DNA from: Clytia hemisphaerica
Lineage: Eukaryota; Cnidaria; Hydrozoa; Leptothecata; Clytiidae
Reading direction: 5' to 3'
DNA length: 64,000 bases
NCBI GenBank assembly: GCA_902728285.1
Contig: CACVBU010000083.1
Location: 496,001-560,000, forward strand
Positions 33,105 to 45,100 of this stretch are shown here, piece by piece. The position numbers were made by a program, and so were the translations under genes. The notes under the pieces are model-generated. The model was not told the origin of the DNA. It was given only the letters and a program-made list of their open reading frames with translations, and searched no databases. Every line of letters begins with the position of its first letter. The stretch's first letter is position 1.

Positions 33105-36100
33105 ATGCAGTGTAAAGCAATCCTTCAGAATGTCAACAAAAGTTTTTCGAAACTAAATATTTTGAGAAGATCTCTTGCATCATCGTCAACCCATGGTGTG
33201 TATCATGATTATTTCAAAACAAGCATTGAGAGTCCAGAGGAATTTTGGGATGAACGTGCACAGAATGTCAATTGGTTTGAAAAATACACTCAGGTTTTGG
33301 ATCACACAAACCCACCTTTCACAAAATGGTATGCCTTTTTTCATCTAATTAAAATATGTGCTGTTTTTCATATATAAACAATATTATTAATTATCGATCT
33401 ATTCTGGGCATCCTTTTTAAAAAATGTGTTCAATGTTTTTTTTTATTAATTTGAGAATCATAGTTTCCCTGGTTAACTTTATTGAATGGATAAAATGAAC
33501 CTTGATGGCCAAAATAACTCTATATTTTGTTTTAGCTATATGGTAACTTTCCAATGCTCACTACAATCAATGTAAAATATAATTATTATTGCTACTACAA
33601 ATCTGTGCTACATTAGGTTTATTAATGGCAAGATGAATACATGTTATGAAATGATTGACCGTCATGTTGATGAAGGACATGGAGATCAAGTTGGGTTGAA
33701 TTTATGACAGTCCTGTCACTGACTCAAAACAAAAATTGACGTACAAACAACTTCAAGAGGAGGTTAGTATCTCAAACCAAAAGGTTAGGGGCTGCATGAG
33801 ATTTCATGTTTCTATTTTGGTTGAGTCTTATTAATGTTTAAATGTTACAATTATGACAACTACTATTCTATACAAAATGTTTTGCTTCAAACAGTCCTGT
33901 CAAGCTACACTTAATCTCTTTCTTGTTCTAGATTGGTAAATTTGCAAGAGTGTTGATCAACCAGGGAGTACAAAAAGGTGATCGAGTTGTCATTTACATG
34001 CCAATGATCCCAGAGGTATTTCAAATTTTCTACTTTCCAGATAAAGAAATTTTCTTACCATCATAATGCATTTTTGCATATATATTGGACTTGGATAAAA
34101 CTTTATTTGGATATTTTAACTTAACCATTATTTGTATTACTTGTATTTTCTTTGACCTTATTATTGCAGTGTTCTAGTAAGATTTTCCTTTAAAGGGAAT
34201 AATAAATGTAAGAGCCTATATTAAAACTTTTTCCCTGATTGTGAACATTCCCTTCATTTGTTTTACAGGCAATGATAGCACTGCATGCTTGTTCACGTAT
34301 TGGTGCAATTCACGTTGCTGTCTTTGGAGGCTTTGCATCAAATGAATTAGCCAGAAGGATTGATCATTGTCATGTATGTAGAATTCGGGTTGGGTTACTA
34401 GGTTTGCGAGATGGTGGGAATGTCCGAGCCAAAGTTCGAAAATCGACCCTTTAGAGAGACTGAATTCCGAAAATTTTGTCCATTTTTTGACGCTTTTGCC
34501 ACCGTTAGAGAGATAATTTCCCCAAAAATTTTAAAATTTAGTCCAAGTTTCAAGAATTAATATAAGCGAGTCGATTATTTTATTTTCATAATTTTGGAAC
34601 CCTTTGAGACTCAATTGCTTTTTAATGGTTTTTGTATCCCTTTGAGGGACTTTCGAGGGTGGGAAAAAGGGACCCTTATGGCTCACACATACCTGGCACC
34701 TTGCCTAAGTAACACCCCCCTCCCAGGGTAGAATTACAAGGTCCAAAAACAAGAAAATCAAAATGTTAAGGGGACTAGCATAACAAGAAGAATTTACTCA
34801 AGTAAATCCTTTGTTGGGTAAAATTCTAATATTTCAAGGCAGAAGTACTAAGTGTAAGAAAAGATTACTGTCTTTGACATGGTAAACAAATAAAGTTTGA
34901 TACCCTAGACAGTCTTTTTTTAATATGGGCAAACATATTCCAATACTTCCAGCCTAAAGTCATTGTGACAGCATCTTGTGGAATTGAGCCAAAGAAGTTG
35001 ATTAAATATGAGCCCCTTATACAGAAAGCTATGGAACTGTCCACTCATAAACCAAAGAAAATCATCACTGTCAATCGAGAAATGGTAAGTTTTGCTTTCT
35101 TTTATCATTAAACTATATCCCACCTCTTCTTTGTAAAATGCTACCTTTCTTACTTATGATTTGATTTTATCATTGAACTCCTTGTAAGCTTTTTGCATTC
35201 TGCCTTTATCAATTGATCTTCATTCCTCCTTTTAAATTTTTAATTATTTTAGCATCGCTCACAGACTTTCAAAGTTGTTAAATACATAAAACAAAAATAT
35301 GAAATTTAGAAGTGACAATGTCCAATGAAATAGTTATTATTTTTGGATAATTACTTTGAAATAATCATATTTCACAACATCATCTATTTAAATCATTTTT
35401 GTAGCATCGCAATTTGCACTTTGACAAAGACGTTGATTTAGATTGGCATGAAGCCATGGACAAGGCACAACATCCACACAGTTATGTTCCTGTAGATGCA
35501 AATGATCCATTATATATCCTTTACACCTCAGGCACAACTGGTGTTCCAAAGGTAGTATTTCATTTCAAATGCATTATTATGTACTAATGAAGTTGAAGGA
35601 TCTTAAGGTGTTGTTTAGTTTTTTAATTATCCACATGGCTGATTACATTTAGCTAGGAGATAATGTAAGGGGCTAGCATGATACGTGACAACAACCACTG
35701 ACTTTGACTAATCAATTTCATTATATCACCAATGGAAATTTTTGATAGGCTAAGAAAAATGGGATTCAAAATGTTGTAATTTCTATAATAAATGGATAAG
35801 ATTATACTCTATGATAAGGAAAACTAATAAATAACTTTTTTTTTGGCTGATTTTGGGATTAAAAGTCCCTCCTTTCATTGAAAATTTTTCAAATAGTCCT
35901 CACTACATTGTTATTTTTTTGACATTTTCCGCAAAGATACATATTTAGCGATACTCAAAATTTAAGTTGGTTTAGTCTAGCTAAAAAACGGATTTGTTCC
36001 TCTATAATATATGTCTGTTTTTGACCATCCCTTTCCAGGTCCTACCAACTTCATTTTGTTTGAGATTATTTAGAATTTGATTCTAAAAAAATAAAATAAT

Positions 36101-39100
36101 ATTTTTCTTTCTAGGGGATTGTTCGCCCTTGTGGTGGTCATGCAGTTGCTTTGAGATGGTCAATGAAAAACTCTTTTGATGTTTCACCTGGAGAGGTAAG
36201 TGAATTCTTGTTTGTTATAATTTTTAGTTTTGTTAAGGTTGAAAATGAATTTTTTGTAAGAGTGGAGTTCCTTAAAGAAATTTTTGGAATACATTTGGCA
36301 TCGCTGGGAATAATGCCAAAAAATTCAGATCAGGTACGCTGCTGACTGTTTTTCAAAAAAGCCAGTCAACGACTCCTCAAAGCAGACTTGATTATTCTTA
36401 AAATCAGTTCCTCGATAACTTTCAATATGTGTATCTGAAAAAATTCTATCAATCTCTTTATAGGTATTTTGGGCAGCATCAGATATTGGTTGGATTGTTG
36501 GACATTCTTACATGATTTATGCTCCATTCCTCAATAGAAGTCCTAGTGTAGTCTTTGAGGTAAGGAAACATTGAATAGCTTAATAAGATGCGATTGCAAG
36601 CTAAATGAAAATCAATATTAAAAATACATGACAGAAAGTCTAAAGAAAACGATCAATAACACTTAAAAGCAATTTGTATTCTTTCATCCTATTCATTCAG
36701 TATAAACCAGTGCAATGTAGTCCAAACATTACTGTTGTCACCAAATGCGTCCCAGTATAATTTTATTAAAATTACCTTTCTACCGTAGGGAAAACCAGTG
36801 GGTAGTCCTGATGCAAGTACCTTCTTTAGAATGATTGAAGAGTATCAAGTCAAAGGTTTACTGACCGCTCCAACCACCATACGTGTTATTGAAAATGAGG
36901 TAATCGTAATCGTCTTATAATAGGTTTATGTGACAAAATTGACTTTATTTATTTGCTGGTAGAATGGCAATGAATTACCAGTCAGAGTACTTAAAATTTT
37001 TAAAAAATTTTAAAAATTTCATTTTCACATGAATTTTTCTCCAAAGTTTTGAAATGTTTGCACAAAAAATAATAATAATTATACTTGTAAGCAAAAATTC
37101 ATAACACGAAATAGAAATCTGTAAAGTACAGCCCTCCACTCCATGAAACAAGCCACTTTGTTGTAAGACAACCCTCCCTGGGCCAAGGCCAAGCAATTGA
37201 TAAAGATTTTTCTTTTTGTAGGATCCAGATGGTTTGTTCAGTAAGAAGTATGATCTCTCTAGGTAAGTGTAGCTCAATTCTAAACTGTCATCATGTCTTT
37301 ACTATGAAGCATTATGGGGTGTACCCTCTGTGTTGGATTCATTGGCAAAAAGTTATGAAAAAAAAGCTTGGTGACAAAATTTTTCATGCTATGTTTACTA
37401 TACTATGTTATTTACTATTTCCTTGGTAAAAAGTGAAGAAATTATTGGCAAGTAACAAAATTTTTGACCGACGAATTTTTTACACATGATTCATAATGTA
37501 TTTAAATAATTTTCATTATTATGTCTGACTAGGAAAACTTTTGAATTGACTCTTTCTTTCTATAATTCTGACATTTTCTTTATTTTATCAATCATTTATT
37601 TTTAGCCTAGACCACATATTCGTAGCTGGTGAAAATGCTGATGATGCATTATTGCAATGGGCAACGAAAACATTCCGTGCACCAGTCGTTGATCATTGGT
37701 GGCAAACAGGTTTTTAGTTACGCATCTTGAAAAATAATATTGCTGTCTCATGGACTGGGTGGAGACAAACCAAAATGTTTTCTTCTTTGTATAGAGCTGC
37801 TAAATAGCTAAATTCTTTACTTTTATAGTGTGGAAAATATTTGTTGAAAATTTTTCTTTGGTGTATCAGAAGAGGCGCAAAATCTTTTATACGCAGTTTT
37901 AAGTTTAACCATTAAATAAAGGACATTATTATTTCCTTTTGCTTGTGAATTTTAGGGTTTCTTTTGGGGGGCAACAGTTATCTTCCCAACACTAGTGGAT
38001 GCATCAGTTTGTTTGCAACTTGAAATAAGCAAACTATTGAAATATAACTCTTTTAACATTTTCAGAATCTGGGTGGCCAATCACCAATCATCATGTTGGA
38101 ATGGGAATGTCAATAGAGAATCCGGCTACTTGTGGTAAACCAACTCCTGGTTTCAATGGTAAGTCTTTTCCCTCAAAGAAACAAAATATTATTGAATTTA
38201 TGTGACAAGTTTCAAACTTTATGATGTTTTGGTGTAGTGATGTGTTTGTTATTATTGAATTCAAAAATGCATACTTATTTATCGCCAGAGATCTTTGAGG
38301 GAAATAGGAGAAGTTTTTTAGTAATTTTTTATACCTTGAGATATTATTTTTTAATGATTTTGTTTTGCTATTCTTTTATAGTAAAAGTACTAAAAGAGGA
38401 TTTGAGTGAAACTTCTCCGGGAGAACTTGGCCATGTTCATGTTGAGTATGTGAAAAATTTTAACCTGTAATTATTAGTTTTGTCAGGCCCGACGGTGTAT
38501 GGCGTGCTATTGCACTTGCACGCGCTGGCACACTCCTAAAATGTACAAGAATGTACAAAATCCCTTTCTTACGGGCTAATAGCACGCCATCATAATCTAT
38601 GACAAATTTTTATGGAGTGCTATTTTGGCACGCGCAAGGTGTTGTTCATGCCCAGGCTTGTTTTGTAGTAACAAACTTTGAATTGTATTTCGGAACTAGA
38701 TTACAATGATCACGTGAAGGGCGTCCACTTTACTCATGAACAAAGATAAAGATTATAATTGATCCAGTGTGGAAACATTTGTAAATTAGCACTTGCTTTA
38801 GATTGTATGCGAAATTATTAAAGACAATTTATAGATGCTGGATTATTATTTTCAAAAGATCTTCCTTTAAAGCTATCATAATGAAAACTTTTTTTTACAT
38901 ACAGATTACCACTACCCCCTGGCGCCATGATGACTATCTGGAATGATGATGAACGCTTCAAGACTGCTTATTTTTCAAAGGAGGTGTCTTAACATTATCT
39001 CTTTAGCAATAATTACTTCAGTACCTGCAGCATTTGATTTTCTGTCCCATTCCCCCGAAAGGTCATTAGACTTTATTTGAAACCTCGTTTGAGCAGTAAA

Positions 39101-42100
39101 TTAAAGAGGACATCGGTCCCCTCCCTTAAATTAGTTTTGAGTTTAGTATAACAGTGTCGTAAGAAGTATTTTGATATTGGGTTTAGGGGCGGGGTTCAGT
39201 GTAGGGCAAACCATGGTTTGCCGTCGGGGGAACTTTGCTTATTTAAGTTAAGCTAAACATGGCAGGAAAATACACTCAAAATGAAATTTTATTTGGAGAA
39301 ACAAAATAGAATATCAGTAATCCATCCGAAAATTTATAAAAATACCGTTCAATACAGCAATTATTTCTTTTTTACAATGTAGGGTTACTATGATACCAGT
39401 GATGCAGGTGTCATGGATGCTGACGGTTACTTAAAGATTGGAGGACGTATCGATGATATTATCAATGTTGCTGGGCATAGGTTGTCGACCAAACAAATTG
39501 AAACGGTTTGTCAGGCTGGAGTTTATACTAGTGTCACTTAAAAATATAATGTTCTTTAACTCTTTCTTTTTCAAAGCATTTTATAATTTCGAAATAACCC
39601 ATTATACAAGTATCTTAAAAGACTGCAGCTCTAAGGCCCCATATAACTGAAAGATTTGAAAGATTGATATTTTGTATATTAGACCTTTTCATAAATTACT
39701 TCATGAACATCACTTGCCTCTTATCCAAACAATTACCATGGTGATCAATGTCTTATGAATGACATCTCATGAGAAATGAAATGATTTTTTATAAATAGAA
39801 TATATTGGATATGGTTTAAGCTCTGCAATTTTAGAATCAGTATCAGCTCTGATTTTCATATTTATTACATCCTCTTCCATTAAAATTATTCTGCGTTCCA
39901 CCTCTTAGTTAGTACAAAATACAGTTATCACATTAACGAAATTCGCAGTAAAACCCCTTAAAGATTTGTCCTTCGATCTAAGTTTCATCTTTAAGATGAA
40001 AAAAGACCTCGCATTTCAGTTGATATTGTCTTTTAGCATGTCGACTAAAGCATATTTATTGCAATCGATTATAACAACAAAATGCTTTTCTCCATTTTCT
40101 CAAAGTTATCTTAATCGGTTTTGAAGAAAATTTATAAATCACAAAGTCGCATATGAAACTGATAGAAAACGAAGTCGAGAAAATTGCTATGTGCCATAGT
40201 TGGATCGTTTGATTGGTCATTTTAAAGCAAAACCAAATCAAATCTGGTATAACTGTAAACACACAGAATGTTATTACCAACTGAAACACGGATAATAATT
40301 GTCTTTTGTCGTTTTTGGATCTTCGAAGCTTTTCAGCATTTGAGTTACTCAAGTCTCGTCTCAGTTCTGGTCGCTCGATGACAATCTGCGTTCTTTGATT
40401 CTTTTGAATCATAATGAAAATATATGTGTAAGTACCAGATGCGATTACCACAAATATAGTATCTGACATGACAAAGAACCATGTATCAAAGTCATGTGAT
40501 GATGCGTTGGTTAGCCACAAAATCAAACATACTGTTCCATTGAAAGTCAATAATCCAATCCACAGTTTGACAGTGTGTCCATATTTCCAATAAAGTGAAT
40601 ACTTAATGTTCAGGAAGATTCTTAAAAATCTGTCCATTGTTAAGAAGATCATTGCCTCGTAAATAACCAGGTTAGAAAATGTGGTACAAATTGTAACAGG
40701 ATGAAAAGGCAATGTATAATCATGGTTTTTTATCTTTGGCACGTGGTAGGCCAACATCCAAAACAAACTGGTGGTGAATTCACCAGAGCTGAGCATTATG
40801 AAGTACAATCTCTGTGTTTTCTCTTCCTCATTGTATTTGGAGATGATGAGCAGGATGAAACCAAGGAAATGTAAAATAGCAGGGATTGATGACGAAACTG
40901 TCGCCAAAACTTCGAAGTAAAACATCTTTATTACAAATTTTAACAAAAGATATCCGCTCCTTAAAAGTTCAGTGAAAATACTCTTGCTCATTCGTTCAGG
41001 CCCCCTCTAGCCTATAGGGCGTATTTTGCAATCAAAATAATTGAAACAATTCGAAATTTTGACAAGTCTTTATTTTTTCTATCGGTTTTAAAAACCGTTG
41101 AAATAGTGAAACAAGTAATTTCTACCAAGCGAAAAAAACACCTGAAACAATTTTGAATAGTTTTTTTTCTTTATCTATCAGATTTTAAAAAGGGTGATAT
41201 TAATAGGTTTTTGATTTATAAAATCGTTTTCGATTTTCAATTTAATTAATCCAAACCTGCTGTTAAGGCTGGTTGCATATCATTTTGTTTTTTGGACCTA
41301 CCTGGAGGTGGTCCTATAAAGTAACCTGTGTTCGTTCGTCCGTTCGTTTGTTACCAACTTTTCTCCGGATTAAATCATAGGAATCTTTTGATTTTTGGTG
41401 CAAAGGTGCAAAATCACCAAAATGTGACAGAGCCCGATTTACGAGAAAAACTACTTTTTTGATTAAATTTCAGCCAAAAAATGGCTAAAAATAGGATTTT
41501 TTGGACTCGGTGAAAAATTGGATTATTAAATTTTTCTCTTTTTTGCATGAAAGAAGGGTACCATCATTAAAGATGAAAATGTCACGGTGGAGCGCAATGG
41601 TTTGAGATTTCTAGAAACACGTATTGTTTTCTTGGCTGAAGAACGAATCTTTATCTATAAGAATCACTATTTATAAGCATAGACTAATTAATGTTCTTCC
41701 CCAAATTTTTATTTTTGTTTATGTTATTATTATTTTAAAGATGAAAATTTCATGGTAGAGCCGCGATGGTTTGAGTTTTCAAGAGACACTTATTTTTAAG
41801 CTGTGCATTTTTCTAATAGTGGATTGTTTTTATAAAAAACAACGATTAATTGCTTTTTCATTTCTTTTTGAAAAGTCTTTTTCAATAGTGTTGATAGTTT
41901 CTCTCAATAGATATTTTTTCATTATAATTTTCAAATTATTTTCCCAAAAATGTTTAATTTTATTATCAGGTAGGTCCATAAAAGTATAGCTTGTTAAATT
42001 TAATCTCATGACAAATTTTCAAAGATGGAATAAATTTGATTGTCGGAAATTTTTCGTATTGCTCTCTTGAAATGTAAAAAAACTTTTATGCTAAAAATTA

Positions 42101-45100
42101 ACTTTCTCTTCTTTTGATAGGCAATTGAGGAGCACGATGAAATTGCTGAATCAGCAGTCATTGGTATGCGAGATGATCTTAAAGGACTAATGCCTTGTGG
42201 TCTGGTTGTCAAATCTTCTCGTGAGTCTCTTCATTTTGTTCATCGTTTCCGTTCATAACCAGTCATAACAGTTGCTATCAGTTACAAATTCATTTTTGCA
42301 ATTTTTTCTCAGGATTGGCTCATTAGTTTTTTCTGATTTTTTGCACAATGATGCAAAATGGCAATGCCCAGAACGTGACGGAGCCCGATTTTTGAGAAAA
42401 AATTTATTTGGGCAAATTTGGGCCAAAAACTACCTAAAAATAGGAATTTTTGGACTTTTTTGGACGTTTTTTGCAAAATCCTGTCATTACTTTTTTCTGA
42501 TTTTTTGTACAAAGATGGAGGGCAAGATTCTCTAAAGAATGGCTGAAGTGGTTTTTCCTGGAAAATTCTTATTCGCCTTAAAAAACGGATTTTCGTATTT
42601 TTGGGGAAATTCCCATTAACCAAATAAGCAAATATAGCTTTTCTCAATGTTGACTCGTTATTTTTTTCTGATTTTTGCACAACGATGCAAAATAGCAATG
42701 CCCATGACCATTTTACAATATTCAACACACAAGCTTTATTTTTCCATTCTGAATTTTTGTACAATTATTGTCACTTTTTTCTTATTTTCATCTGATGCTA
42801 ATCGTTAGGTAGGTCCATTCAGCATGTTGCTTGTTCATCTTATTTTTCCTTTTCTAAATGTTTGATAGAACATTCCTCTTGGAAATATGTTTTAACTTTA
42901 CTATATCATTTTTTCTTTCGATATCTGAAAAGATCCTCTCCTTTGATATCTGTTAGCTTTTCCCAATTCTGAAGACAATTGGATACCTTATCAGAACTAA
43001 TTTTTCGCGGGAACTAATTTTCGCGTAGAAAAAAAATATCCAAAAAATTGCATTTCGCGGGTTTTAATTTTCGCGGTTTTTTTTCATTCTGGAATTTTCG
43101 CGGGTTTAAATTTTCGCGGTTTTGCCCTTTTTTAGACAATTTTTTTTTCATTTTCCTAGGGATTTTTCAAATTTTTCGATAAAATTGGAAAAAATTGTAT
43201 TTCGCGGGAGTCAATTTTCGCGGTTTTGACGAAAAACTGCGAAAAACGCTAGAATTAATTCCCGCGAAAATTAGTTCCAATCAAGGGGGGGGTCAAGCAG
43301 TTAATCCAGAACATCATCCGCAGTAACTGATTTTGGATGATATTTAGGACCACCCACCCATTCTGACACTTAATCCACACTGGATTTACTGTTTTTCAGT
43401 CACAATCTTTGAATACCACCCCCACAGTTCACCAGGGCATTTTGGCATGCATTAAGTTATTTTAATTGATGTTGGTCGACTTTCTAAGTATTTTTCAATG
43501 CATTTCTTTTAAAGACATGAATAGCTATGAAAATATAAAATCTAAAGAAAAATATCTAAATCTAGAATAAACAGGTAAGAAAATAGATCAAAACAGCAAA
43601 ATGATAAAAGACAGTAAGTAACAAAATATAGCAAACGTTATTGCATATCTCAAAAAAGATTCAAATATCTCATTTTTTAAATCAACATTCAAAGTCAGTT
43701 AGATCTAGTTAGATTTTGTGGTTTTAACTAGGCTGCAAACCCAATCTTTAAGTGTTCCCAACGATGTAGAACTTGCTTGGGGTTAGGTGCCCCACTCACC
43801 CTATAATTTTTTCAAATGGACATTTTTAGTTCTCATGTCATTCTGTTTTAATCGGATTTTTGTTGACAAAAAAGGAGCGAATCACCCGATTTTATAACAG
43901 CTAATTGAAAAATAGTGAAAACGGAATTTGTAAACAAAGCAGGAGAAAGTTAAAGCAAGACTTTGATGCAGTTTGACGTTTTAAAAACAGAAAAAGAGGC
44001 AAAAACGAGCATGAATCAGAATAAATGAATTTTACAGAATGACAGAAAATGCAGTTAGTCCACTTTTTTTTCCCAGAATTCTTTCAGAGACCACCCCTTT
44101 GGCAGTTAATCCAATCTTGGATTAACTATATTTTTCAAAATTTGAAAATGGACCACCATGGTCAAAATAGGCATAGTGTTTTGGATTAACTGCTTGAACC
44201 CCCCAATAAGGATTTATGGTTAAATATTCACGTTTCTATTTCCAACCAGGTTGTACAAAAACAGACGACGAAATGCGAGCAGAATTGATTGAACTTGTCA
44301 GGCATGATGTTGGACCTGTAGCAGCCTTCAAACGAGTCGTATTTGTGCCTTTCTTACCCAAGGTATTACCCAATTCTTTTTGTATCTTTTGTATATGTTG
44401 GATGGGGTGAAAAAGAATACGGCTATTATAATTGTATCTTTTATACCTTTTTGGCCCAGCGCTAGCGATAGGGCCTTTCATTTGCAACTTTCCGTCCGTC
44501 CTTCCGCTGTCTGTCCGTCCGTTTTGGTAGAAACGGCGCTTCAAAACCAGTACCACACTTTTAAATTTTGCCGTCTGGAGAGGGAAAAGCTTGCTAAAGT
44601 TGGATACTGGCTATAAAAGATATATTTTCTGATTCCGCGCTCCTTCTAAACAATTTTCAAAACAAAACAAGATGGCGGTCGAAGCGAGGAGGTTGATTCA
44701 TACTTTCTTGAACATTTTCTTTGCTTTAGTGGTCAAGAGACTTTCAAACCAAAGAAATTTTGTAATGATTTTTCTTTATAAACCTTTTTCAACATTCTGC
44801 CATATCTTTGCTCAAGTTTTCATAAAGTTTTATGAGTGAAAATTCTACCTTAAATCACTTTCATTTTTAGTTTCTTGTTTTCTTGTTTTCAAAAAGACTT
44901 TATTTTTAGGAAATAATGGCTTTTGATATAGAAATAAACAAACTGAAATGCAGCTCATGTGTAAATTTGAATAAGATTGGAACTTTTTTCTTGATGCTAC
45001 ACAAGAAAACAGTCACTTTTGGATCTGTCGCTGTTAACAGTCAGTGGTATGGTTATGGTCGGACGTGGTGGTGGTATGATTTTCAAACTCAACACATAAT

